A DNA stretch of 50,506 nt from Deltaproteobacteria bacterium. Lineage in GTDB: Bacteria > Myxococcota_A > Polyangia > DRWM01 > JAAZOP01. Below are positions 8,252-17,167 of the stretch, one piece after another; position 1 is the stretch's first letter; the number at the start of each line of letters is the position of its first letter. The notes under the pieces are model-generated. The model saw only the letters and a program-made list of their open reading frames with translations. It ran no database searches and was not told where the DNA came from. The DNA lies in the NCBI GenBank assembly GCA_016218815.1, contig JACRCX010000138.1:1-50506 (forward strand), in the 5' to 3' direction. The position numbers and the translations under genes were made by a program.

Positions 8252-9898
8252 ATGAACGGGCCCGGTGCCGGACCGGAGGAACCCGCCACGACGACGCCCG
8301 CCGGGGCGCCCGACGGGCTCGTGGTGTCGGTGTTCGCCCGCACCGACGTCGGCCTCCTGCGCGAGCACAACGAGGACGACTTCCTCGTCGCCGACATGAC
8401 CAACGGCCGCCGCGCCCTCATGCCCGACGTCCAGTCCCACTCCCTCGGGAAAGGCGGCTCCCTCTTCGTCGTCTGCGACGGCATGGGCGGCGCCGCCGCC
8501 GGCGAAGTCGCGAGCCGCACCGCGGTCGACACCATCTACGAACGCCTCACCGCCGATGGGCCGCCCGACGGCTGGGACGACCTCGTCGGCCGCCTCGACC
8601 GGGCGATCATCGAGGCCGGCCGCCGCATCTTCGCCATGGCCCGCGCCGACCAGGAACGCCGCGGCATGGGCACCACGTGCACCGCCGCCACCCTCATCGA
8701 CGGCCGGCTTTTCGTCGCCCAGGTCGGCGATTCCCGCTGCTACGCCTTGCGCGGCGGCGTCCTCACCCAGCTCACCCGCGACCAGTCCCTCTTGACCCAG
8801 CTCATCGAGGCGGGACAGGTGAGGCCGGAGGACGCCCCGAACTTCGAGCACTCCAACATCATCCTGCAGGCCCTCGGCACCACCGAGATGGTCAACACCG
8901 ACGTCACCTTCCTCGATCTCCGCCGCGGCGACGCCATCCTCCTCTGCTCCGACGGCCTCTCCGGCATGGTCTGCGACGCCACCCTGCGCGAGATCCTCGT
9001 GTCCAACCCCGAACCGCTCGCCGCCTGCCGAGCCCTCACCGAGGCCGCCAACGCCGGCGGAGGCGAGGACAACATCACCTGCGTCGTCGCCCGCTTCGAC
9101 GGTGCGACGCTTCCCGAGCCGGGATCGGATGACGCCATCGTCTTCCGGCGCTTCGCCAAGCCCCGCCCGGCCCAGTTCGATCGCGTCCCGTACACCATCC
9201 CCGATCAGAAGTTCGCCGACGGCGGCCCCGCCATCCCGCAGGCCCCCGAGGTTCCCATGGGCGCCGTTTCCGTCACCGGCATGGGACCCGCCGCGGTCGG
9301 ACCGCCACCGGCCGACATGCCCGGCGGCTGGCCGGCCGCGCCTTCTCCCGCCGACGCCGCCCTCCATCCCGCCGGCCCTGTCGCCACGTCGTTCGACGGC
9401 ACGGGCGCCGACCTCGCCGAAGCCTTGCGCGGCGCCGCCGACGCCCCGCGGGTCATCGAGTGGGCCGACGAGGACGTCTCGCTCGACGACCTCCCGGCCC
9501 AGCCGCCCGCCGAGCGCGAGCAGGTCGCGCCGCAGGCTGATCCCGAGAGGTCCAGCCTCCGCGGCTGGGGCGTCGTCGCCGTGCTGCTGCTGGCCCTCGT
9601 CGTCGTCCTGCTCGTCTTCGAGTCGATGCGCTCGAGCGCCGGGACTGCCGGCGCCGACGTTGTCCCGGCCGGCTCCGCCGAGGCCGGCCCGCCGCCCCCG
9701 GGCCCCCCGCCGCCCTCGCCGGCCGTGGTCGACCAGCCCGCTGCACGCGCGCCGAAACCGCTGCTGCGAATCCGGCCCGAACGCGTCCGCGGCGGCCCCC
9801 TCGCTCAAGGCGTCTCGCCCCGCATCGACCCGCGGCCGGGCGCACCCTCCCCCCCGCAAGCCTCCGGCCGCGACCCGGACGCCGGCGCGGGACCGTAG
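8252..9898 (+). CDS. Membrane-anchored PP2C-family Ser/Thr protein phosphatase
   Basis: 548 residues. A complete PP2C domain spans about 20-300 with all metal and catalytic motifs: REHNEDDFLV, VCDGMGGAAAGEVAS, QVGDSRCYALR, LLCSDGLSGMV and GGEDNITCVVARF. A Pro/Ala-rich linker follows, then one membrane helix (VVAVLLLALVVVLLVF, about 440-460) and a Pro-rich outer tail. It would remove phosphate from Ser/Thr residues on the cytoplasmic side, plausibly from the FHA-linked partners encoded next. No Shine-Dalgarno precedes ATG 8252, but TAGAAA (8239-8244) ends 7 bases before it, hinting at a leaderless message. The next gene starts 13 bases after the stop. Confidence 0.9.
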   Translation: MNGPGAGPEEPATTTPAGAPDGLVVSVFARTDVGLLREHNEDDFLVADMTNGRRALMPDVQSHSLGKGGSLFVVCDGMGGAAAGEVASRTAVDTIYERLTADGPPDGWDDLVGRLDRAIIEAGRRIFAMARADQERRGMGTTCTAATLIDGRLFVAQVGDSRCYALRGGVLTQLTRDQSLLTQLIEAGQVRPEDAPNFEHSNIILQALGTTEMVNTDVTFLDLRRGDAILLCSDGLSGMVCDATLREILVSNPEPLAACRALTEAANAGGGEDNITCVVARFDGATLPEPGSDDAIVFRRFAKPRPAQFDRVPYTIPDQKFADGGPAIPQAPEVPMGAVSVTGMGPAAVGPPPADMPGGWPAAPSPADAALHPAGPVATSFDGTGADLAEALRGAADAPRVIEWADEDVSLDDLPAQPPAEREQVAPQADPERSSLRGWGVVAVLLLALVVVLLVFESMRSSAGTAGADVVPAGSAEAGPPPPGPPPPSPAVVDQPAARAPKPLLRIRPERVRGGPLAQGVSPRIDPRPGAPSPPQASGRDPDAGAGP

Positions 9899-9911
9899 GT
9901 CCGGTCCGCCG

Positions 9912-11570
9912 ATGCCGCTCATCGTCGAGATTCTGAGCGGTTCGCGGCGCGGCGATCGCCTCGTGCTCGAGAAGTCCACCGTCACCTTCGGACGCCACCC
10001 GGACAACGACGTCGTCTTCGACGGCTCGCTCGAGACGCTCGTCTCGGCGTTCCATGCCGAGGCGCGCGAGATCGGGCCGGGACGCTGGGTCTTCGCCGAT
10101 CGCGGCTCCTCCAACGGCACCTGGGCCGGAGCCGAACGCCTCCGCGAGATGGTCCTCGAGGGACGCGTGGAGGTCCGCCTGGCCCAGAGCGGTCCGCGGC
10201 TCGCCCTGGTTCCCCTCGCCGCCGTGCCGGCCCAGGCCGGCGACGCCTTCGTCACCCCGGCACCGCTCCCGCGGCCACCCGCCGCGCCGGGCCTCGACCC
10301 CCTCGTGGTCGCCCCTACCGTCGACGGCCCCGCCGCCGCCTACCGCGGTCCGGCCCGCATCGGCCGCCTCATCGTCGAGCCCTCCCCGCCGGGAGGAGCA
10401 CTCGTGCCGCAGCCCCCGCCGGGCGAGCCCGCGGCCGGGCGCGCCGCGCGCGTCGGTCCACCGGAAGGCGACGAAGTGCCGCCGTGGCAGCGGACCGCGC
10501 CTCCGCCCGGGCCCGCGATGCTCGCCGGGACGGGACTGCCGGTCACCACCACGCAACGGATCCGCGCCGTCGCGGGCGACATGGTCCGGCGCTCGTCCCG
10601 CCGCTTCTGGACCGTCATCGCCGTCCTCGCCGCGCTGCTCGTCGGCACCGCCGTCGTGCTGACGCTCGTGCTCACCGGCGTCATCTCGTTCGGCGAAACC
10701 CGGTCCGGTGCGGAGCGGAATCAGACCGCGGCCCCGCCGGTGGCGCTCGACGCCGGCGGGCCCGCCCCGGCCGCCGCGCCCGTCACGGCGTCCGCCAAGG
10801 AGATCGTCGCCGCGAACAAGGACGCCATTTTCCTGCTCGGCGCCGAGCTGCTGGGCAAGAGCGAGGGCTTTTGCACCGGCTTCGCCCTCACGGCGCGGAT
10901 CCTGGCCACCAACGCCCACTGCGTGATCGAGATGCGCAAGATCTGGGAGGCCCTGGGCAACGGCCAGGGCGTCTTCGCCTACCAGAACGAACATCCCGGC
11001 GTGAAGTTCCGCATCCTCTTCGCTCTCATGGACCCGGGCTACAAGGAGGACGAGTCGGACGCGATCTACCCCGACATCGGCCTCGCCGTCATCGAAGGCC
11101 GCGCGCCGCGCGAGGTCCGCCTCGCCAGCAAGTCACGCGCCCTCGAGCTGCACATGGGCGACCACGTCTACCTCCTCGGCTTCCCGGGCGCGCTCAACAG
11201 CGCCGAGTCCCCCGTGGCCACCCTCACCTCGGGCATCGTCGAGCGCCTCACCGATCTGGGCCAGCGCATGGCCCCGGCCGAGCGCTCGGTGCTCATCCAG
11301 CACTCCGCCTACACCACCAAAGGCACCAGCGGCAGCCCCCTGTTCGACGACCAGGGCGAGGTCATCGGGATCAACACCGGCTACTACCGCGGCGAGTCCG
11401 AGCAGCAGCGGCTCGACCCCGTCACCGGCCGCATCCGCGGTGAGATGGTCACCCAGGACCTCCAGACCTACGCCATCGGCATGCGCGTCGACCTCGTCCA
11501 CGACCTTCTCCGGCTCCTGTACGAGCGCATCCCCGGCACCCGCGAGGATGACCAGCCCCCCGCTCCCTGA
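9912..11570 (+). CDS. FHA domain - transmembrane - trypsin-like serine protease
   Basis: 552 residues. A cytoplasmic FHA domain (1-100; GRHPDNDVVF and SSNGTW, the phosphothreonine-binding elements) is joined by a Pro-rich linker to one membrane helix (about 228-260; FWTVIAVLAALLVGTAVVL) and a periplasmic trypsin/DegP-like protease. The triad is visible: His336 (ATNAHC), Asp388 (YPDIGLAV) and Ser475 (GTSGSP). There is no PDZ domain. The arrangement suggests that phosphorylation inside the cell recruits or controls a protease outside it. It lies 13 bases behind the PP2C gene, so the two are probably one operon. Start ATG 9912 fits the FHA domain start; the Shine-Dalgarno is weak, consistent with coupling. 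Confidence 0.85.
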   Translation: MPLIVEILSGSRRGDRLVLEKSTVTFGRHPDNDVVFDGSLETLVSAFHAEAREIGPGRWVFADRGSSNGTWAGAERLREMVLEGRVEVRLAQSGPRLALVPLAAVPAQAGDAFVTPAPLPRPPAAPGLDPLVVAPTVDGPAAAYRGPARIGRLIVEPSPPGGALVPQPPPGEPAAGRAARVGPPEGDEVPPWQRTAPPPGPAMLAGTGLPVTTTQRIRAVAGDMVRRSSRRFWTVIAVLAALLVGTAVVLTLVLTGVISFGETRSGAERNQTAAPPVALDAGGPAPAAAPVTASAKEIVAANKDAIFLLGAELLGKSEGFCTGFALTARILATNAHCVIEMRKIWEALGNGQGVFAYQNEHPGVKFRILFALMDPGYKEDESDAIYPDIGLAVIEGRAPREVRLASKSRALELHMGDHVYLLGFPGALNSAESPVATLTSGIVERLTDLGQRMAPAERSVLIQHSAYTTKGTSGSPLFDDQGEVIGINTGYYRGESEQQRLDPVTGRIRGEMVTQDLQTYAIGMRVDLVHDLLRLLYERIPGTREDDQPPAP

Positions 11571-11615
11571 CCCGCGTTCGCCCCTCCGGGGCTTCGGCGG
11601 GCACGCCCGCCCCAC

Positions 11616-11660
11616 CCCACCAACAACTCGACGCGGACGACCCACCAACAACCAACAACC
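11616..11660. repeat. CCAACAAC-type low-complexity repeat
   Basis: CCACCAACAACTCGACG followed by GACGACCCACCAACAACCAACAACC lies between the protease stop (11570) and the cyclase gene, just upstream of the cyclase promoter. It belongs to the same word family as the blocks at 8117, 19304, 25203, 27838, 32083 and 38710. Confidence 0.85.
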
Positions 11661-11674
11661 GCGCGCACTCCCCC

Positions 11675-11704
11675 TTTACAGCCGCCGCCCGCCGCGCGTA
11701 GGAT
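11675..11704 (+). promoter_or_regulatory. Candidate sigma70 promoter of the cyclase gene
   Basis: -35 TTTACA (11675-11680), 18-base spacer, -10 TAGGAT (11699-11704). TATA-like bases are otherwise rare in this GC-rich gap. Predicted start near 11711 gives a leader of about 35 bases to ATG 11746. Motif-based only. Confidence 0.55.
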
Positions 11705-11745
11705 AATCTCCCGCCGCGCGCGGGGGATGGGCGGCAGCGACGAGC

Positions 11746-13380
11746 ATGGCGAAGTTCACGATCTACTCCGCCGAGGGGACCAGGGACGTCGAGCTGGGGC
11801 CGTTCACCACGATCGGCCGCCATCCCGACAACTCCCTCCAGCTCCTGGACCGCATCGTCTCCAAGAACCACGCCACCATCACGCTGCAGGGCGGCCAGTA
11901 CCTGCTCAAGGATCTGCAGAGCCTCAACGGCACCTTCATCAACGGCATGCGCGTCTACGAGCACACCTTGCGCAACGGCGACGACATGTCGATGGGCAAC
12001 ACCCGCCTGGTGTTCAACGACGAGCGCCAGGGCGGCGCCGAAGGCGCCAAGGTCTCGATCGCCTCGCCGGGCTCCCCCGTCGCCGAGAGCCACATCCGCG
12101 ACAAGATCACCTCGCAGGCGTCCGACCGCTTCCTCCCGGCGGCCGAGGTCAAGGACCCGGACGCGCTGCGCCGCGACTACGAGAAGCTCCGCATCGTCCA
12201 CGAGCTGCAGAAGCAGATCGGGCTCGAGCTGGATCTCGACCGCCTCCTGCAGACCATCCTGCGGCTGACGTTCGAGTTCCTCCCCGCCGACCGCGGGGCG
12301 ATGCTGCTGTACGACGACCAGGGCAACCTGTACCCGCGCTCGGTCCGCACGCGGCGCGGCAAGACCGACGACCCGATCCACCTCTCGCAGACCGTGCTCA
12401 ACGTGGTCGCCACGGAGCGCGCGGCCGTCCTCTCCTCGGACGCGATGATGGACGCCCGCTTCCAGTCCTCCAAGTCGATCATCATGCAGGGCATCCGCTC
12501 CAGCATGGCCGTCCCGCTGCTGCACGCCGAGAACCTCTTCGGCATCATGTACCTCGACTCGCAGCTCGCCGCCGGCGCCTTCACCCAGAAGGACCTCCAG
12601 ATCCTCTCCAGCATCGGCTCCCAGACCGCCGCCTTCATCCAGAACATCCACCTCGCGCGCAAGGTCGAGCAGGACGCGCTGACGCGCGACAAGTTCCTGC
12701 GCATGCTGTCCCCCAACCTCGCCGAGCAGGTCCTCTCCGGCAAGCTCTCCGTCGAGAGGGGCGGGAAGTCCTGCGACATGAGCGTCATGTTCGCCGACAT
12801 CCGCGGCTTCACCTCGATGAGCGCCGAGCGCACGGCCGGCGAGGTCGTCGAGATGCTCAACGAGTACTTCGAGCTGATGGTCGAGATCATCTTCAAGTAC
12901 GAGGGCACGCTCGACAAGTTCGTCGGCGACGCCATCATGGTCGTCTGGGGCGCTCCAGTCGCCCACGCCGACGACCCGATCCGCGCCGTGAAGACGGCGA
13001 TGGAGATGCAGCAAACGCTCGAGGATCTGAACCGCGTGCGGCGCGACCGCGGTCAGGCCCCGCTGCTGGTCGGGATCGGCATCAACACCGGCGAGGGCGT
13101 CGCCGGCTACATGGGCTCCACCAAGAAGATGGAGTACACCGTCATCGGCAACACGGTGAACGTCGCCTCGCGCCTCTGCTCCAAGGCCGCGCCGGGCGAG
13201 GTCATCGTCTCCGAGATGACCTACTCCCGGCTCGCGGGCGCCTTCCCCGCCGAGGCCCTCCCGCCGGCCATGGTCAAGGGCATCAGCAAGCCCCTCAAGA
13301 CCTTCCGCATCGCCTACGAGTCCGGCCCGCGCCACTCCACGAGCCTCTCCGGCACCCCCGAGCCCACCATCCAGGGCTGA
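11746..13380 (+). CDS. FHA-GAF-class III adenylate cyclase
   Basis: 544 residues in three domains. FHA spans 1-95 (GRHPDNSLQL, SLNGTFING). GAF spans about 140-300 (LLYDDQGNLYPRSVRTRRGK, PLLHAENLFGIMYLDS). The class III cyclase catalytic domain is C-terminal, about 330-520. Both metal aspartates are present (FADIRGFT, FVGDAIMVVWG), the adenine-type lysine lies in DKFVGD, and the transition-state Asn/Arg lie in GNTVNVASRL, so it should make cAMP; a threonine sits where animal enzymes carry the adenine aspartate, which is common in bacteria. No membrane segment. It probably turns a phospho-threonine signal (FHA) and a small ligand (GAF) into cAMP. It has its own promoter candidate. Tail-to-tail with the VWA gene, only 7 bases apart. 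Confidence 0.92.
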   Translation: MAKFTIYSAEGTRDVELGPFTTIGRHPDNSLQLLDRIVSKNHATITLQGGQYLLKDLQSLNGTFINGMRVYEHTLRNGDDMSMGNTRLVFNDERQGGAEGAKVSIASPGSPVAESHIRDKITSQASDRFLPAAEVKDPDALRRDYEKLRIVHELQKQIGLELDLDRLLQTILRLTFEFLPADRGAMLLYDDQGNLYPRSVRTRRGKTDDPIHLSQTVLNVVATERAAVLSSDAMMDARFQSSKSIIMQGIRSSMAVPLLHAENLFGIMYLDSQLAAGAFTQKDLQILSSIGSQTAAFIQNIHLARKVEQDALTRDKFLRMLSPNLAEQVLSGKLSVERGGKSCDMSVMFADIRGFTSMSAERTAGEVVEMLNEYFELMVEIIFKYEGTLDKFVGDAIMVVWGAPVAHADDPIRAVKTAMEMQQTLEDLNRVRRDRGQAPLLVGIGINTGEGVAGYMGSTKKMEYTVIGNTVNVASRLCSKAAPGEVIVSEMTYSRLAGAFPAEALPPAMVKGISKPLKTFRIAYESGPRHSTSLSGTPEPTIQG

Positions 13381-13387
13381 TTCGCCC

Positions 13388-14557
13388 CTACCGCAGGATC
13401 GGGTTGCACTCCCACATCTCGTCGATGATCGTCTGCAACGCCGCCGTCAGGTCGTCCACGTTCCCCGCCGGGATCCACCGCGCCAGGGCGGTGCCACCGT
13501 TCTCCGCGATCGCCGACAGCTCCAGGTCGCTGACGTCCGAGCCGAACCCGATCACGTAGGTCCGGATCTGCCGCTCGTCGCGCAGCCGCACCGTCGTCTC
13601 GGTCAGCAACCCCGCCACCTCCGCCTCCACGCGCGCCTCGCACTCGGTGATGCACACGAACGGCGTCGGGCTCGCGAAACAGCCCGTCACGCAGTCGTCG
13701 TAGCAGGTGTCCATCCCGTCCGACACCACCAGCACCGCGTTGTGGTACGCCTCGTCCGAGAGGTTCGCCGAGGTGTCGTCCGCCATCGTCTGCATCGTCG
13801 CCAACAGCGGCGTCGCGCCGTTGGGCGAGTGCGACGAGTAGTACGACTCCACCATCGCCCCGTCCGCCTCCGGCACCGGGTGCGCCACCAGCCCGTCGAC
13901 CCCGCAGTTCCCGTCGGTCGGGAAGGCCCCGAACCCGAACTCCATGTCCGCCGCCGCCGGGCTCTCCATCAGCGTGCTCAGCGCCTGGTGCGCCTGTTCC
14001 CACTTCGCCGGCGAACCGTCGGCCATGCTCCCCGACTGGTCGATCAGGATGAACATCCGCATCAGGCACGCCGCACCGCACATCCCCGACGAGCTGCCGC
14101 AGCGCATCCCCGCCGCGCAGTCGGTCTCCTCCCACCCCGAGCCGTCCGCGGCGCAGCGCCGCTGCGTGTCGCTGTCCACGCACTCCGACTGCCCCGGACT
14201 GCACACCGCCGTCACGCACGCGCCGAGCCGGCACGCCCGGTCCGGCCAGCACGCCTGGAGGACCTCGGCCGTCCCCGACGCGTTGCAGCGCAGCACGTTG
14301 CGTCCGTCGCTCGAGCAGAACGGCGTCGCGCTGGTGCAGCCCGTCCCGTCTCCGCCGCCGTCGCCGCCCTCGCCGCAGACGCAGTTGCCCGACGAACACC
14401 GCCCGCCCGTCGGGTAGCCCAGCGCCTGACACCGCGTCCGGCAGGTCTCGTCCGAGCAGTTCCCGCTCGAGTCGTCGCCCGAGCACCCCGGCATCCCCGC
14501 GACGACCGCCAGCCCCACGCAACCGACCACCGTCCAAACCGCAAGTCTTCCGCTCAT
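13388..14557 (-). CDS. Cys-rich von Willebrand factor A lipoprotein
   Basis: 389 residues. A hydrophobic signal sequence ends at Cys25 (lipobox-like GMPGC). A Cys-rich spacer with many C-x-C pairs runs to about 165, then a VWA domain with the metal-binding MIDAS motif LIDQSGSM (Asp173) and a downstream Thr/Asp (GATPLLATM, VSDGMDTCYDD). Secreted VWA domains bind metal-dependent protein ligands; in Myxococcota such lipoproteins are numerous and mostly uncharacterised. GGAGGA stands 5 bases before ATG 14557. The GH92 gene ends 58 bases upstream on the same strand, so they may be co-transcribed. Confidence 0.85.
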   Translation of the reverse strand: MSGRLAVWTVVGCVGLAVVAGMPGCSGDDSSGNCSDETCRTRCQALGYPTGGRCSSGNCVCGEGGDGGGDGTGCTSATPFCSSDGRNVLRCNASGTAEVLQACWPDRACRLGACVTAVCSPGQSECVDSDTQRRCAADGSGWEETDCAAGMRCGSSSGMCGAACLMRMFILIDQSGSMADGSPAKWEQAHQALSTLMESPAAADMEFGFGAFPTDGNCGVDGLVAHPVPEADGAMVESYYSSHSPNGATPLLATMQTMADDTSANLSDEAYHNAVLVVSDGMDTCYDDCVTGCFASPTPFVCITECEARVEAEVAGLLTETTVRLRDERQIRTYVIGFGSDVSDLELSAIAENGGTALARWIPAGNVDDLTAALQTIIDEMWECNPILR

Positions 14558-14615
14558 TACTTCCTCCGACCCTGCAAAGGTAGCATCCGGACGCCGTCGG
14601 CGGAAGGCGTGTCCT

Positions 14616-17018
14616 TCACCGGCTCGGGTTCGCCGAACCCCACTCCGACGGCTCCGGCCCCAGCACGAAGTGCAGCGTTCCGCCCGCCGTGAGCTCGTCG
14701 TGCCGCAGGTACGGACGGTCCAGCGGCTCGCCGGCGAGCGTCGCGGACTGGATGTAGACGTCCCCGGGCCCGCCCTCGGTCTCGATCGTGAACGTCGTGC
14801 CGTCGGCGAAGTCGGGGTGCAGGTACAGCGTCGCTCGTCCCACCAGCGGCGTCGAGATCTGGTAGACCGGGACGCCGGGCGCCACGGGGTACAGGCCGAG
14901 CACGGCGAACACGAGCCACGCGCTCATGGCCCCCGAGTCGTCGTTCCCCGGCAGCCCGTCCGGGGCCGTCGTGAAGTGCTCCCCGACGAGCCGCCGCACC
15001 TCGGCCTGCGCCTTCGCCGACGCGCCCGCATAGTTGTAGAGCCACGGAACGTGGAATCCCGGCTCGTTCCCGATGTCGTCGTGCCCCTCGCCGAAGAACC
15101 GGTCGAGCCGCTCGACGAACGGCCCCTCGCCGCCCATCAACTCGATCAACGCCGGTACGTCGTGCGGGACGAAGAAGCTGAAGATCCACGAGGTCGACTC
15201 GACGAAGCCGTTGGCGTCGCTGGCGTCCGCCGGGTCGAACGGCTCGACCCATGTCCCGTCCCGCCTCCGGGACTGCATGAAGCCAACCGCCGGGTTCCAC
15301 TGGTTGCGGAAATTCTGCGCTCGCTCGCGGAACGACGCCTCATCCGCGGCCCGCCCGGTCCGCGCCGCGACCTCGGCCATGCAGAAGTCCGCGTAGGCGA
15401 TCTCCAGCGTCATCGACGCCGCCTGCGTGTTGTCGCACTCGTGGCCGACGTACCCGGACGCGAGGTACTCCGGCGGCGTCCCCAGGCCGAAGTACCCGCA
15501 CAGGCCGTCGTAGAACGGCTCGATCTCCTCCGTCGAGGTCTTCCGCATCGACGACCACGCGAACTCGGTGTCGAAGTCATCCAGCCCCTTGAGCCAGGAG
15601 TCCGCGATGATCCCGATCTGGGGGTTGCCGGTCATGACGCGCGAGTACCCCGCCGCGTGCCACGAGCACTTCTCCAGCCAGCCGCCGTCCTCGGCCATGT
15701 CGAGCATGCTCTGTACCACGTCGCCGCGGATCTCCGGCTCCAGGAGCGTGCCGAGCGGGTGCAGCGTGCGGTACGTGTCCCACATGCACCAGTCGTCCGT
15801 GTAGTACGGCCTCCCCCCGCCGTGCACGACCGCCGCCCCGCTCGTCGCCACCGCGTGACACCCGCCCGCCTCGGTGTAGTCGGCGGGCTGGAACATCGAG
15901 TGGTACAGGGCGGTGTAGAACAGCGTCATCGTCGCGTCGTCCGCCTCGATCCGGATCCGGTTGAGCTTGTCGTTCCACGCGGTTCGCGCACGCTCGCGCA
16001 CCGTCTCGAACGTCGCGTCGCCGATCTCCGCGTCCAGGTTCCGCTTCGCCTGCTCGGCGCTGAGCATCGAGATCCCCACCCGCACCTCGACCACCGGGTC
16101 CGCCGTCGTGTCGAAGCCGACCCAGCCGCCGATCTTGCTTCCCTCCCTCGTGCGCGCGCCGTCGCTCCGGCCTTCCCGCCCGAAGGTTCCGAAGCGCGAG
16201 AACGGGCGGCTGAACTCCGCGTGGAAGTAGACCGTCGCCGTTCCGGTCGGGTCGCGATAGCCGAAGATCAGGCCCAGCCAGACGTGGACCTGGTAGGTGC
16301 CGAAGCCGCGGACCGTCCGGTCGCCGACGATCTCGATCGAGCCGTTCTTGGACTGGCCCTTGGTGTGGCCGAGATCGAACAGAACCCACGCGTCGTCTCG
16401 CGCCGGGAACGTGTAGCGGTGCACCGCCGCGAGCCCCGACGCCGTCAGCTCCGCCTCGACCCCCGGATCGGTCAGCCCGACGCGGTAGTACCCCGGCTCG
16501 GCGTCCTCATCGTCGTGCGAATACGCCGACGAGGGATCCTCGACGTTCGGCTCGCCCACGCCGGGCATGACGAGGATCTCGCTGTAGCCGTTGGCCGAGC
16601 CGCCCGGCCCTTCGAGGCTGGTGTGGACGAAGCCGTTGATCCGCGTGTCGTCGTAGCCGTACACGCCGACCGATCCGCCCTCGGAGTCCGTCTCCGGCGT
16701 CGCGCGCACCATTCCGTGCGGGACGAGCGCCCCCGGGATCGCGTTCCCCGAACCCCCTGTACCGATCATCGGATCCACGTACTGCACGAGGTCGACGGTC
16801 GCGGGCGGCACGAACGGCGTCGGCGGCGTGACGTCCTCGTCCCCGCACGTCATCGCTTCCGTCGCCACGTCCGCCGACCCATCCCCCCAGTCTCCCCCCG
16901 CATCGTCCGTCGCGCCCTGCCCGCCCGGGCCGCATGCGGCCGCCGCCAGGAAGGCGAGTATGGCGGCGAGGCGGAGTTGCGATCGATCTGCTGGTGGTCG
17001 AGAACAGGGTGACGTCAT
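14616..17018 (-). CDS. GH92-family alpha-mannosidase-like lipoprotein
   Basis: 800 residues. The lipoprotein signal ends LAAAAC at Cys29, with an acidic Gly/Asp spacer, then a full GH92 domain: DPMIGTGGSGNAIPGALVPHG near 80, GYDDTRINGFVHTSLEG near 125, SMTLEIAYADFCMAE near 545, and GNDDSGAMSAWLVFAVLGLY near 695, which contains the family's catalytic-base Asp region. Known GH92 enzymes are calcium-dependent exo-mannosidases acting on alpha-mannans or N-glycans, so the likely role is trimming external glycans at the cell surface. ATG 17018 starts just before the signal peptide; there is no Shine-Dalgarno, but CATACT (17030-17025) ends 6 bases upstream. Confidence 0.9.
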   Translation of the reverse strand: MTSPCSRPPADRSQLRLAAILAFLAAAACGPGGQGATDDAGGDWGDGSADVATEAMTCGDEDVTPPTPFVPPATVDLVQYVDPMIGTGGSGNAIPGALVPHGMVRATPETDSEGGSVGVYGYDDTRINGFVHTSLEGPGGSANGYSEILVMPGVGEPNVEDPSSAYSHDDEDAEPGYYRVGLTDPGVEAELTASGLAAVHRYTFPARDDAWVLFDLGHTKGQSKNGSIEIVGDRTVRGFGTYQVHVWLGLIFGYRDPTGTATVYFHAEFSRPFSRFGTFGREGRSDGARTREGSKIGGWVGFDTTADPVVEVRVGISMLSAEQAKRNLDAEIGDATFETVRERARTAWNDKLNRIRIEADDATMTLFYTALYHSMFQPADYTEAGGCHAVATSGAAVVHGGGRPYYTDDWCMWDTYRTLHPLGTLLEPEIRGDVVQSMLDMAEDGGWLEKCSWHAAGYSRVMTGNPQIGIIADSWLKGLDDFDTEFAWSSMRKTSTEEIEPFYDGLCGYFGLGTPPEYLASGYVGHECDNTQAASMTLEIAYADFCMAEVAARTGRAADEASFRERAQNFRNQWNPAVGFMQSRRRDGTWVEPFDPADASDANGFVESTSWIFSFFVPHDVPALIELMGGEGPFVERLDRFFGEGHDDIGNEPGFHVPWLYNYAGASAKAQAEVRRLVGEHFTTAPDGLPGNDDSGAMSAWLVFAVLGLYPVAPGVPVYQISTPLVGRATLYLHPDFADGTTFTIETEGGPGDVYIQSATLAGEPLDRPYLRHDELTAGGTLHFVLGPEPSEWGSANPSR

Positions 17019-17024
17019 CCGTCG

Positions 17025-17053
17025 AGTATGACGCAGGACGGCCCCTCCGGAAA
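17025..17053 (-). promoter_or_regulatory. Candidate promoter giving a leaderless GH92 message
   Basis: On the minus strand: TTTCCG (17053-17048), 17 bases, CATACT (17030-17025), then 6 bases to ATG. The -10 matches the consensus at four of six positions. Transcription would begin at or next to the A of the start codon. Weak motif; it is one of several with the same geometry. Confidence 0.35.
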
Positions 17054-17118
17054 CGGTCTCCGTGCCCGGTCGGCGTCTGATGCCCAGCGCGCCCCCGCCC
17101 GGGATCCGCTGTCCCCAC

Positions 17119-17150
17119 CTGCGTCTCTGCGTTTCTGCGCGGGAATTCCC
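17119..17150. repeat. CTGCGTCTCTGCG-type repeat
   Basis: CTGCGTCTCTGCG, GTTTCTGCGC and GGGAATTCCC occupy most of the gap between the Ig-like lipoprotein stop and the GH92 gene. Related words recur at 25264-25299 and 38682-38700. GGGAATTCCC is itself a perfect palindrome. Confidence 0.75.
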
Positions 17151-17167
17151 GTTCGCCCGAAGGCGTG

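Noticed and set aside
8162..10255. 697-residue minus-strand ORF opposite the PP2C gene
   Set aside because: Gly/Asp/Ala-rich shadow; all PP2C motifs are on the plus strand.
11449..13335. 628-residue minus-strand ORF opposite the cyclase
   Set aside because: Asp/Val/Gly/His-rich shadow of the FHA-GAF-cyclase frame; no domain motif and no ribosome site.
13388..14557. Considered as a complete secretion-linked chaperone or protease because of Cys pairs
   Set aside because: Only a VWA fold with MIDAS and a Cys-rich spacer can be supported; no catalytic motif is present.
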